Positions 8,192 to 16,079 of a stretch of 64,000 nt of DNA are shown piece after piece (the stretch's first letter is position 1; each line of letters begins with the position of its first letter). Under the pieces are notes generated by a model. The model saw only the letters and a list, made by a program, of their open reading frames with translations. It made no database searches and was not told the origin of the DNA. The position numbers and the translations under genes are program-made. The stretch lies in NCBI GenBank assembly GCA_036374835.1, contig DASUTB010000136.1, positions 10,902 to 74,901 on the forward strand. Reading direction: 5' to 3'. The DNA is from DASUTB01 sp036374835 (GTDB taxonomy: Bacteria > Actinomycetota > Actinomycetes > Jiangellales > Jiangellaceae).

Positions 8192-9943
8192 CTATTTGGG
8201 TTGGCAGACGACGTCGACCAGGGCAGGCCGGCCTCGCTCGAGCACCACGTCAGCCGCGCGCCGGACGGCGGGTCCCACCGCCGCCGGGTCGGAGATCGGA
8301 CCTTCGCCGTGCCAGCCGAAACCTCGGGCGATGGCACCGAAATCCGGCGACGGGTTGTCGATCTCCATCCCAAGGTACGCGTTCTCGACCGGCGTGCCTC
8401 GCTGCCGGGCCACCCGCTCCTGATGCTCCCAATCGTTGTAGTACGACCGGTTGTTGAACATCACGGCCAGAACCGGCAGCTCGTAATGGCTCGCCACCCA
8501 CAGCGCGCCGACGTCGAACATCAGGTCGCCGTCGGGCTGCAGGTCGACGACCAGTCGGCCGGACCCCTTGTGCGCCAGCGCGACTCCTAGTGACATCGGG
8601 AACTGGGTCGCGGTGCCGATGCTCTTTCCCGGGTGCCGGTAGGGGCGGTCGAAGTTCCACGTTCGCAGCGCCCAGTCGTTGGCTGTTCCCGCGCTCAGCA
8701 CCCAGTCGTGATCTGAGATGGCTTCCCAGACCTCGGCTGCCAGCCGGGCCGTCGACACCGGTGAGGCGTCCCAGACCTGCTCGGCCGCGCGTCGCCAGCC
8801 CTGCCAGGTCTCGTCGTGAACGGCGGCCAGCTGCTGCCGGCGTCGCTCCCGGCGGGCCTGGACCTCGTCATTTTCTTCTTTTGTGAGCTCGCGGCAGAGA
8901 TCGATCAACATCGGCAATGCGACGGTCGTGTCCGCGGTCACCTGGAGGTCGGTTTCGCACAACTCGGTGAAGTCATGCGACCAGGCCGAGATGCCGGTGT
9001 CGTTGAAGCCGAGGTCGAGCACCGTGGCGTCGGCCGGAATGCGCGACGTCACGACCCTGGTGGTCGACTCCAGCGTCTGGGTGGGTTTGCCCATGTCATT
9101 GACGTCGATGAAGAGCACGAGGTCCGCGTCTTCGAGCGCTCGCGAGCCGGTCACATTGAGCGGATGCCGGTTGGGGAAGTTCAGCCTGATGTTGGTGTCG
9201 ATCACACCGATACCGACCAGTTCCGCAAGCTCAACGAGGTGGTCGAAGCAACGTGGGTCGCGTCCGGCGTAGCCTGAGATCAGCACCGGCCGCTCCGCGG
9301 CCACCAGAAGGTCGGCGAGTTTACGAAGCGCGGCCGGGTCCGGCCCGGGAGCGGCCGGAACGGCGAGCCGACCGACGTCCGGGACGGAGACGTCCTCAGC
9401 CAGCTCGTTCTCCTGGAGCATCGCGTCCAGCGCGAGGTAGACCGGACCCTGGGGCTGGCTCATTGCGACGCGGTAGCCGCGGATCACCGACTTTGCGACC
9501 GAACCGATCGTCGCCGGCTGATCGTCCCACTTGGTGTAGTCCCGAACCGCGTTTCCCTGGATGTTCGCAGCATGGATCCAGTCGATGTTCGGGCGTCGGC
9601 GCGTCGTATCCATTGGGCCGGCGCCGCCGAAGATGACGACCGGAGCCCGATCGATCTGCGCGTAGTAGATGCCCATGCTGCCGTGCAACAGGCCGACCAC
9701 GTTGTGCAGGATGACGGCCATCGGCTCCCCGGTGGCTTTCGCGTAGCCGTGGGCCAGGCCGACAGCTACCTTCTCGTGCGGGCACTCGATCATCTCGGGT
9801 CTGTTCTGCCCGTAGTTCACGATCGAGTCGTGCAATCCCCGGAATGACGAGCCAGGGTTGAGGCTGACGTAACGAAGGCCGAGTGCCTGCATCACGTCGA
9901 CCATGTGGTCAGAGCCGTAGCGAGGCTCGCCGTTTCCGCTCAT
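8192..9943 (-). CDS. ThDP-dependent decarboxylase/lyase, acetolactate-synthase / benzoylformate-decarboxylase superfamily
   Basis: 583 residues in the usual three-domain layout: PYR domain 1-180, central domain 190-340 and PP domain 370-560. The activating glutamate is seen in PHEKVAVGLAHGYA near residue 58. The ThDP/Mg motif begins QPDGDLMFD near 475 and ends in MFNN about 25 residues later; the usual GDG reads PDGD. It probably decarboxylates or ligates a 2-oxo acid, but active-site residues do not fix a substrate. ATG 9943 overlaps the PanB-like stop by 4 bp and the stop lies 11 bp before the molybdenum subunit, so it sits in the middle of the eight-gene operon. Confidence 0.85.
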   Translation of the reverse strand: MSGNGEPRYGSDHMVDVMQALGLRYVSLNPGSSFRGLHDSIVNYGQNRPEMIECPHEKVAVGLAHGYAKATGEPMAVILHNVVGLLHGSMGIYYAQIDRAPVVIFGGAGPMDTTRRRPNIDWIHAANIQGNAVRDYTKWDDQPATIGSVAKSVIRGYRVAMSQPQGPVYLALDAMLQENELAEDVSVPDVGRLAVPAAPGPDPAALRKLADLLVAAERPVLISGYAGRDPRCFDHLVELAELVGIGVIDTNIRLNFPNRHPLNVTGSRALEDADLVLFIDVNDMGKPTQTLESTTRVVTSRIPADATVLDLGFNDTGISAWSHDFTELCETDLQVTADTTVALPMLIDLCRELTKEENDEVQARRERRRQQLAAVHDETWQGWRRAAEQVWDASPVSTARLAAEVWEAISDHDWVLSAGTANDWALRTWNFDRPYRHPGKSIGTATQFPMSLGVALAHKGSGRLVVDLQPDGDLMFDVGALWVASHYELPVLAVMFNNRSYYNDWEHQERVARQRGTPVENAYLGMEIDNPSPDFGAIARGFGWHGEGPISDPAAVGPAVRRAADVVLERGRPALVDVVCQPK

Positions 9944-10770
9944 GTTGTCCCCTTTCCGGTAGCGGGCCTCTTGATCTGACGAGCAGCTCGCACGTCGTCG
10001 GCATAGGCCGTGATCGCCTCCAACGTGGTCTGGGCGACGTTGGCGTAGCCCCCACCGCCACTAGCCAACGACGAATGCGCATAGCCGATCGCGGCGTGAG
10101 CCATCCGCATCCGCCCGTCGAGCCAGGGGCCACCGCCCGTCCCACCGAGTACGGGGACCGGCACAGCCGCGACGACGCGCGGCCCCGCGACCGGTCCCGA
10201 GTTGGTGAAGTTCAGCAGTGCAGCCCCGGCGTCGGCCAGCGATTTGGCCTGGGCGAGCAGTTCCTCGGTGACCGTGTCCGGGACGTCGGGGGCCGTCCCG
10301 GACACGGCGTCATAGTCCACACCATGGCGCAGCGCCGTCTGTGGTGTGATGCCGAACTGGGCGAAAACCGGGATCCCGGCACGATCGATCGCCGTCACGG
10401 CGTCCGGAAAGTCGGCGGCGCCGTCAAGCTTGACCACGTCGGCGCCACCCTCTTTGACAAGCCGGATCGCAGCGCGGACGGCCGAATCCGTGCCCTCCTG
10501 GAGCGGCCCGAACGGGAAGTCACAGCTGACGAGGGCCTGGGACACGCCTCGGCGGACTGCCTGGCATACCATGATCATCTCGTCCAGCGTGACATCGAAC
10601 GGGTTGCGGCGCCCCCACAGGTTCGTGCCGACCGAGTCCCCGACGGAAACGATGTCCACTCCCACCTGATCGACGATCTTCGCGATCTGGTAGTCCCACA
10701 CCACCACGCCCACGATCTTGCGGCCGTCACGCTTCATCTGCTGCAGCCGTGGCACGGTGACGGACGTCAT
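9940..10770 (-). CDS. Ketopantoate hydroxymethyltransferase (PanB)-like protein with altered active site
   Basis: 276 residues aligned by eye over the whole PanB TIM barrel. Conserved elements: VGDSVG near residue 45 and CDFPFG near 86 (metal aspartates), and VKLDGA near 115. Differences from PanB: the HxGLTPQ histidine region reads AQFGITPQ, and the catalytic glutamate region (LE.VP in PanB) reads LNFTNSGP. This is therefore probably not a pantothenate enzyme but a relative doing aldol or retro-aldol chemistry on another 2-oxo acid. Its place between a Rieske oxygenase and a ThDP enzyme supports a catabolic role. Alternatives are a phosphoenolpyruvate-mutase-like or HpcH-like lyase. Confidence 0.72.
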   Translation of the reverse strand: MTSVTVPRLQQMKRDGRKIVGVVVWDYQIAKIVDQVGVDIVSVGDSVGTNLWGRRNPFDVTLDEMIMVCQAVRRGVSQALVSCDFPFGPLQEGTDSAVRAAIRLVKEGGADVVKLDGAADFPDAVTAIDRAGIPVFAQFGITPQTALRHGVDYDAVSGTAPDVPDTVTEELLAQAKSLADAGAALLNFTNSGPVAGPRVVAAVPVPVLGGTGGGPWLDGRMRMAHAAIGYAHSSLASGGGGYANVAQTTLEAITAYADDVRAARQIKRPATGKGTT

Positions 10771-10785
10771 CTCGATCTCTCTCTT

Positions 10786-11313
10786 CTAGACCCGCAGCGC
10801 CGTGAGCAGGTCGATCAGATCGTCCTCTGCACTAGAGACGATAAGGACCATGGCGTATGGCCGGAGCGCGACGACGGCATCATTGGTATGCACTCCGGCA
10901 GGGGCGAGTACTACGCCAGCAGTCATGATGCGGCGATCCGCACAGGCTCGGCCGATGATCGCTGCCGCTTCTCCGCCGTCCGAGCCGGCCACCATGACGG
11001 CGACGTCGGCGCCATCAAGCTCGCGACTCAGCAGTGTCGTTTCTCCGTCCGTGCAGTCGCGGAGCGTGGCGTCGGTGGTTTCGCCGTTGCCCTTGGCCGT
11101 CGCGGCATCGTAGAGCAGGAAACGGGCGGAGCCGTCCCATCGGAGTTGAGACGCCCGCCGGACCACTCCCATCGCGCCGCCGTCGACTGCAACGATGCGC
11201 GAGTCACGCGGCAGGAACGGGTACTCGATACGGAATCGCGCCTCGGCCGCGGTTGCCGCCATCGCGCAACTGCTCAGCAGCGTCGGGCGTGGTATGGCCT
11301 CAGACCGATGCAT
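10786..11313 (-). CDS. Unrecognised 175-residue protein in the Rieske operon
   Basis: I do not recognise the family. The sequence alternates short hydrophobic strands with glycine-rich turns (ADVAVMVAGSDGGEAAAIIG, then MTAGVVLAP), suggesting a small alpha/beta Rossmann-like or phosphate-binding fold. There is no signal peptide or membrane segment. ATG 11313 overlaps the 3' end of the Rieske gene by 14 bp, and the PanB-like gene starts 15 bp after its stop, so it is translated within the operon. It could be an accessory or nucleotide-binding partner of the PanB-like or ThDP protein. Confidence 0.55.
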   Translation of the reverse strand: MHRSEAIPRPTLLSSCAMAATAAEARFRIEYPFLPRDSRIVAVDGGAMGVVRRASQLRWDGSARFLLYDAATAKGNGETTDATLRDCTDGETTLLSRELDGADVAVMVAGSDGGEAAAIIGRACADRRIMTAGVVLAPAGVHTNDAVVALRPYAMVLIVSSAEDDLIDLLTALRV

Positions 11314-12586
11314 GCTTGGTCCCAGGCGTGACGCTCAACGCTTCCCGGCTCGCCTCGATGAAACCACGCTCGACGGGCAGCACCACCGACGCCGACCGGA
11401 CGCGCTGGTGTTCCGGGGCGACGCCCGGCGGGATGACACCGTCGTCACGGAGGGCCTCAGCAGCCTTGCGGAGTCTGATGCGCGCCTGGATGATTCCACT
11501 GTCGGTCGACACGAGCCGTTCCTTGCTGCGATCGACGATCGGGCCCATGCTCTCCTGGAGCGAGGCATCCTGCATCGCGATTCCCCAAACACCGGAGTAC
11601 GTCTCACCACGACGCTGGGCTTCCCGGTCCATCAAGTAGTCGTTGTCCTTGTTCTGCAATGGCCGGAAGGTTCCTGGGACGTACTGGTTGTGCACGCCGT
11701 AGCCTTCGCGCATGGCCTGCAGCTCGGCGTCGGTGAGTGGGCGCGTCGGGTGGTAGTCGAACGAGTAGGTCCAGCAGTTCTCGTCGTCGATGGGTACCCA
11801 GAAGTGGCCATGCACCGGGTGGTCGCCGCGAGGAGGAATCATGGTGAAGTTCGGCATGACCCATGGCGTGATCCGCCAGTAGTAGTGCCCTTCCTCGGCG
11901 TTGCGGCGAGCCCCGATGAAGAGGCCGCCGTCCGCATCGGCCACCTCGAAGAACGGCTTGCGGTCGGTCAGGTTGTACGTGTTACCGCGGGCACCTTTGA
12001 ACAGCGGGTCGTCCTTGAGCCCTCCGGAGTGCAGCCAGGAGACGTGGCTCGAGTCGATTCCGCCCTCGAGCGCCTGCAACCAGTTGCACTCCTGCCATCG
12101 CTTCGACGTGTATGTATGCTCCGCCGGAACACGGGCGAACTCCCACACCGGCAGTTCCGGACGAAGCTTCGGGTCCCCCATGTGTGTCCACAGCACGTCG
12201 CCGACCTGCACGAGCGGGTAGCTCTTCAGCCGCACCTTCTGCGGGAAGCGGCTGCCCTCCGGCTCGGAGGGAACGTCGATGCACTGGCCTGTCGTGTCGT
12301 ACTTCCAGCCGTGATATGCGCAGCGCAGCCCGCCTTCCTCGTTGCGACCGAACCACAACGACACCCCGCGGTGCGCACAGAACTCGTCGATCAGGCCATA
12401 CCGGCCATTGCTGTCCCGGAACGCGAGCAACCGCTCGGACAGCAGCTTGACGCGGACAGGTGGACAGTCGTTGGTGGGCAGCTCGTCCGCCAATAGCGCC
12501 GGCATCCAGTACTGCCGGAACAGCTCGCCCATCGCCGTGCCGGGACCGGTCTCGGTGAGCAGCTCGTTGATCTCTGGCTTGAGCAT
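11300..12586 (-). CDS. Rieske non-heme iron oxygenase, large (alpha) subunit
   Basis: 428 residues, typical for phthalate-4,5-dioxygenase-type alpha subunits. The Rieske cluster is C-x-H...C-x-x-H: CAHRG near residue 69 and CAYHG near 88. The mononuclear iron site is seen as DSSHVSWLHSG near 170. It adds oxygen to an aromatic or related ring using electrons from a reductase, which is not visible in this window. It is the first gene of the minus-strand operon, with ATG 12586. The 130-bp gap to the GntR gene contains a GGTAT-type inverted repeat at 12656-12671, the best candidate operator. Downstream genes suggest further oxidation and cleavage of the product. Confidence 0.9.
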   Translation of the reverse strand: MLKPEINELLTETGPGTAMGELFRQYWMPALLADELPTNDCPPVRVKLLSERLLAFRDSNGRYGLIDEFCAHRGVSLWFGRNEEGGLRCAYHGWKYDTTGQCIDVPSEPEGSRFPQKVRLKSYPLVQVGDVLWTHMGDPKLRPELPVWEFARVPAEHTYTSKRWQECNWLQALEGGIDSSHVSWLHSGGLKDDPLFKGARGNTYNLTDRKPFFEVADADGGLFIGARRNAEEGHYYWRITPWVMPNFTMIPPRGDHPVHGHFWVPIDDENCWTYSFDYHPTRPLTDAELQAMREGYGVHNQYVPGTFRPLQNKDNDYLMDREAQRRGETYSGVWGIAMQDASLQESMGPIVDRSKERLVSTDSGIIQARIRLRKAAEALRDDGVIPPGVAPEHQRVRSASVVLPVERGFIEASREALSVTPGTKHASV

Positions 12587-12655
12587 CCGTCACCTCCAGG
12601 CGTCCCGCGCGTTGTACGGTCGCTTGCCTTCGAGTCGTGCACGAACGCCGATAAC

Positions 12656-12671
12656 GGTAATATGTTATACC
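12656..12671. promoter_or_regulatory. Candidate GntR/FCD operator upstream of the Rieske operon
   Basis: GGTAATATGTTATACC has GGTA/TACC arms. Read on the minus strand as TTGGTATAACAT it nearly fits the FadR-family pattern TnGTnnnACnA. It lies 70 bp before the Rieske start and 45 bp downstream of the GntR stop. Related GGTAT sites occur at 14240, 14313, 17362, 35205 and 39678. Confidence 0.45.
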
Positions 12672-12716
12672 AATGACCGGCGAGTCTCAAGATAGCACAG
12701 CTGACTGTGGTACGAC

Positions 12717-13445
12717 TCAGCGCTCGTGAAGCAACGCCCGGACCGCGTCATCCGGGAGTCGGGTGCCGCGCGTGAGGTGCTCGGCCATCTTGCGCTGCGC
12801 CTCCGCCGCGTCGCGCAGCTCGATGGCCTTGACGATCGCAGCGTGCTCCTGCACCGTCTGGGGAAATCCCGACTCCGTTGACTCGCGCCTGCGGATGACA
12901 TGCATCGACAGCGGCCCCCGGAACGAATCAGTGACCAGCGACAGCGCGTTGTTGTGCGCGATCTGGGCCAGGCGGAGGTGGAACTGCACCGACATGTCGC
13001 GCTCATAGGTCCCCTGGTCCAGAGCCGCCTGCCCGTCGTTGGTGATCGTGCGGAGCTCCTCGATCTCCTCGTCGGTTGCGCGTGCGGTAGCAAGTGCGAC
13101 CGAGCCGAGTTCGAGGACCAGCCTCGTCTCCGCGATCTCTTCGGGCTCAAGCGAGGACAACAGCATTAGGTTGGTCAGGCCCTCACCTACGATCTCCGCG
13201 CCCGGCGATGTGACGAATGCGCCGCCCGTCGCCCCCACCCGGATCCTGATGAGCCCGAGCACCTCGAGACTGCGGAGTGCATCGCGTACCGTCACGCGGC
13301 TTACGCCGAAACGCTCGGCGAGATCGCGCTCGGGCGGTAGCCGGTCCCCCGGCTCGAGCTGTGACGACCGGATCGCGTCCTGGATCTGCTGCACGATCTG
13401 CAGCGAGATCCGTCCGCCCTCGACCGGCGCGAAGAGCTCGGCCAT
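12717..13445 (-). CDS. GntR-family transcriptional regulator, FadR/FCD subfamily (copy 1)
   Basis: 242 residues: winged-helix DNA-binding domain at about 10-75 (LAERFGVSRVTVRDALRSLE), then an all-helical FCD effector domain at about 95-220, which in this subfamily usually binds a carboxylate ligand through a metal. It is followed 130 bp downstream by the Rieske operon and preceded (2-bp gap) by a second GntR gene of the same subfamily. The two proteins are clearly paralogous (VSRVTVRDALR in both). It likely senses a pathway acid and represses one or more nearby promoters carrying the GGTAT motif. Confidence 0.9.
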   Translation of the reverse strand: MAELFAPVEGGRISLQIVQQIQDAIRSSQLEPGDRLPPERDLAERFGVSRVTVRDALRSLEVLGLIRIRVGATGGAFVTSPGAEIVGEGLTNLMLLSSLEPEEIAETRLVLELGSVALATARATDEEIEELRTITNDGQAALDQGTYERDMSVQFHLRLAQIAHNNALSLVTDSFRGPLSMHVIRRRESTESGFPQTVQEHAAIVKAIELRDAAEAQRKMAEHLTRGTRLPDDAVRALLHER

Positions 13446-13447
13446 CG

Positions 13448-14215
13448 TTACGCACCCTTCTCCTCGTCATACGAGCGTTCCACCTGCGCGTCGCCGTCGC
13501 CCGTACCACGGAGCCTACGGGCGGCGCGCTCGAGGTGCTCGGACATGATCGCCGTCGCTTGCTCGACGTTACGTTCCGCGATCGCGTCGACGATCTCCCG
13601 GTGCTCGCGAACTCCCTGACCGCCCAGGTCGGGTGCCACAGTGTATGCCTTCTGCAACGAGGCCAGCATGGGAGGTTGCAATGCATCGGTCATGAGCTCG
13701 ACCGCCTGGTTGTGCGTGGCCCGGGACAGCCGGCCATGGAACTCCGCGGATAGGCCGACGTCAAAGCTACCGTCGGCCAACGCAGCTTCTGCTCGGTCGC
13801 AGATCGCTCGAAGGTCGGCGATGTCCTCGTCGTCAGCCCGCTCGCATGCGAGCGGGATCAGCGAAAGCTCGAAAACTTGCCGCGCCTCCATCACGTCCTC
13901 GGCACGCAAGTCCGAGAGCATCAGCATGTCGGTGATTCCCTCGGCGACCAGCTTCGGGGCCGGTGCCGTGACGAAGGCGCCGCCATGGGCACCGACCCGG
14001 ATCTCGATCAGCCCCCGTGCCTCGAGGATGCGCAGGGCGTCGCGCACGGTCACTCGGCTGACGTTGAGTTGCTCGGTCAGCTGGCGCTCGGCCGGCAGCC
14101 GCTCACCTACCTTGAGCTCGCCCCGGCGGATTGCGTCCTTGACTCGGTCGACGATCTGCTCCGAGACGCGGCCGGTCTGCACTTGGCGAAACAGCATTCC
14201 CGAGCCATCACTCAT
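13448..14215 (-). CDS. GntR-family transcriptional regulator, FadR/FCD subfamily (copy 2)
   Basis: 255 residues with the same architecture as the next gene: winged helix at about 18-85 (LTEQLNVSRVTVRDALRILE) and FCD domain from about 105. The two genes form a tandem pair transcribed together. The start at 14215 (MSDGSGMLF) is set by similarity. A site fitting TnGTnnnACnA exactly, TGGTAATACAA, lies 25 bp upstream at 14240-14250, as expected for autoregulation. The divergent cupin gene at 14362 shares the promoter gap. Two regulators may answer to two ligands or form heterodimers; sequence cannot decide. Confidence 0.9.
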   Translation of the reverse strand: MSDGSGMLFRQVQTGRVSEQIVDRVKDAIRRGELKVGERLPAERQLTEQLNVSRVTVRDALRILEARGLIEIRVGAHGGAFVTAPAPKLVAEGITDMLMLSDLRAEDVMEARQVFELSLIPLACERADDEDIADLRAICDRAEAALADGSFDVGLSAEFHGRLSRATHNQAVELMTDALQPPMLASLQKAYTVAPDLGGQGVREHREIVDAIAERNVEQATAIMSEHLERAARRLRGTGDGDAQVERSYDEEKGA

Positions 14216-14239
14216 CTCGACAGTCCCCCCTCTTGTGAA

Positions 14240-14250
14240 TGGTAATACAA
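14240..14250. promoter_or_regulatory. Candidate GntR/FCD operator in the regulator-cupin divergent promoter
   Basis: TGGTAATACAA matches the FadR-family consensus TnGTnnnACnA at every fixed position. It sits between the divergent GntR (14215, minus) and cupin (14362, plus) genes. Confidence 0.5.
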
Positions 14251-14310
14251 ACTAACTGTGCCACGTGCGCCGGCCGCTCGCCTTCATACCCACCACAGTT
14301 GAATGGTCCA

Positions 14311-14328
14311 TCGGTATGACTATATAGT
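14311..14328 (+). promoter_or_regulatory. Candidate promoter/operator of the double-cupin gene
   Basis: TCGGTATGAC is followed directly by TATATAGT, whose TATAGT part (14323-14328) fits an actinobacterial -10 hexamer 33 bp upstream of the cupin ATG. The GGTATGA part matches the recurring motif of this region, so a regulator bound here would block the promoter. Confidence 0.4.
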
Positions 14329-14361
14329 GTTTCAGGCCAGGCACGACTGATCGGAGGGGCC

Positions 14362-15390
14362 ATGGGCGGTAGCGAAGGTCGCGTGTTTCTGCGGGGCATG
14401 ACGTCGGACAAGTACAGTCTCCGCGAATTCCGGGAGGCGCAGCTCGCATCACCCCGGGTGCGCGGCGACGACGTCGTTGTCGACGACGCCGCTGTCGCAC
14501 ACTCGGGCGATTCCGAGGTCAGCCGGACGTGGTGGCGCATCGGCCCAGGCGACGATCATTTCCTCACCCAGACGCTCCAGATGCATTTCGTGGAGATTCC
14601 AGCCGGCGGCGCCAACCGCGGACACGGTCATCAGAACGAGGCCGCATTCTACATCCTGCGCGGCAAGGGCTACGAGATCCACGACGGCGAGCGGTACGAC
14701 TGGGAGAAGGACGATCTTGTCGTCGTTCACACCGACTCGGTACACCGGCACTACAACGACGGTGAAGAGACGGCCACCGCGTTGGTGATGAAGGCGAAGT
14801 CGATGTGGATGTACTTCGGTCTGATCCAGCAGGGCCGTGGTGGTCCCGAAATAGACGAGTCCCTCCTCGGTCCGCGGGAAGACTGGTCGCAGATATGGAC
14901 GCCCGGCGTTGTCGGCCGGCGCAAAGTCGTCAAGCCCGCCGATACGACATGGGAGACCACTCCGGACGGCCGGGTCCGCGTGCTGTCCTCGCCCGAGCAT
15001 GAGGACCTGCGTCTATTCAGCGTCGATGTCTACCAGCAGGAGATACCGGGCGGCAGCCGCTCGGGAAAGCACTGGCACATGGCCGACGAGGTGCTCTACG
15101 TGATCTCGGGCAGCGGGTACAGCCTGCACTGGCGGGTCGAGGCCGAGATTGCGGACCGGTACTACGCCCGGATCGCCAGAGAGCCGAGCCGGCACGAGTT
15201 CAAGGCCGGCGACACGGTCTACGTGCCACAGAACACCGTGCATCAGCACTTCAACAGCGCCGCCGAGAAACCACTCGTCCTGCTCTCGGCACAGAACAGG
15301 CTCTTCCGCTACCTCGGGTATGACAACGTCGCCCACCTCGAGAACGCACCCGAGTACGACGCGGCGTCGGCCGGCGCAACCGTCGGCTGA
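14362..15390 (+). CDS. Double-cupin (bicupin) protein, gentisate-dioxygenase-like fold
   Basis: 342 residues made of two cupin barrels. The first, about residues 70-145, contains GHGHQNEAAFYILRGKG and a later HRHYN; the second, about 225-320, contains GKHWHMADEVLYVISG and a later VHQHFN. These histidine and glutamate patterns are the normal cupin metal ligands, so both barrels may bind metal. Bicupins include gentisate 1,2-dioxygenase, oxalate decarboxylase and non-catalytic binding proteins. ATG 14362 has GGAGGGG just upstream. It is divergent from the GntR pair and has a paralog at 34132-35178. Best guess: ring-cleaving dioxygenase or decarboxylase of the pathway; the substrate is unproven. 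Confidence 0.78.
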   Translation: MGGSEGRVFLRGMTSDKYSLREFREAQLASPRVRGDDVVVDDAAVAHSGDSEVSRTWWRIGPGDDHFLTQTLQMHFVEIPAGGANRGHGHQNEAAFYILRGKGYEIHDGERYDWEKDDLVVVHTDSVHRHYNDGEETATALVMKAKSMWMYFGLIQQGRGGPEIDESLLGPREDWSQIWTPGVVGRRKVVKPADTTWETTPDGRVRVLSSPEHEDLRLFSVDVYQQEIPGGSRSGKHWHMADEVLYVISGSGYSLHWRVEAEIADRYYARIAREPSRHEFKAGDTVYVPQNTVHQHFNSAAEKPLVLLSAQNRLFRYLGYDNVAHLENAPEYDAASAGATVG

Positions 15391-15395
15391 CGTCC

Positions 15396-16079
15396 TCAGG
15401 CCAGTCGGCGGACGAGATAGTCCCAGGCTTGGCGCAGTAGCGCGGGCGAGTAGCAGTGTTCGCGTTTGGACACAGCCTCGGTGTCAGATGATGCGTGCTC
15501 GATGCCGCCTGCCGCGAGCACCTGCAACTGCATCCGGCATGCGGCATCGAGCAGGACCGCGGTGACGACTGCGGTGGGCACGTCGGTCGCTGCGACAGCG
15601 ATCCCATGGTTGATCATCAGTGCGGCGTTTCGGTCACCGAGGGCCTCAGCGAGCGACTGCCCGAGTTCCCGGGTCAAGATCAGGTCGCCGGTCGCGGTAA
15701 AGCGAGCGATGTCGGGTGGAACGAACAGAGTTCCCTCGTGCGAGACCGCCTGCAGCGGCTGACCGGTCGCACCGAAGGCAACCGCGGCGGCCGAGTGGGT
15801 ATGCACGACGGCGCCGACATCGTCGCGCGCCGCCATCACTTCGGTGTGGATCGGATACTCTGCATGCCGCCGCCCGCCACCGGCGAGCACGTCGCCGTCG
15901 CGGTTCACAAGCAGCACCCGCTCGGCGTTGATCTCCTCGAACCCCCAACCGCTCTCTTTCATCCACACGCCGCGCCCGGCGGGATCGCGTGCGGACAGAT
16001 GACCCCACACCAGGTCGCCGTGCCCAGTCGCACCCAGCACGCGGCAACCGAGCGCCACCATGTCTAGCACCTCACGCAT
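15396..16079 (-). CDS. Class II aldolase/adducin-family protein
   Basis: 227 residues of the zinc aldolase family (fuculose-1-phosphate aldolase type). The metal ligands HTHS (near residue 93) and INHG (near 157) are present, as is the glutamate in YPIHTEVM. Some relatives decarboxylate or dehydrate aromatic acids, so decarboxylation is an alternative to aldol cleavage. ATG 16079 overlaps the MFS gene end by 8 bp, so the two are co-transcribed on the minus strand. The stop lies 5 bp from the convergent cupin stop. Confidence 0.82.
   Translation of the reverse strand: MREVLDMVALGCRVLGATGHGDLVWGHLSARDPAGRGVWMKESGWGFEEINAERVLLVNRDGDVLAGGGRRHAEYPIHTEVMAARDDVGAVVHTHSAAAVAFGATGQPLQAVSHEGTLFVPPDIARFTATGDLILTRELGQSLAEALGDRNAALMINHGIAVAATDVPTAVVTAVLLDAACRMQLQVLAAGGIEHASSDTEAVSKREHCYSPALLRQAWDYLVRRLA

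Noticed and set aside
9940..10770. Pantothenate biosynthesis gene panB
   Set aside because: Two active-site positions differ and no panC or panD is near; the operon is catabolic in type.
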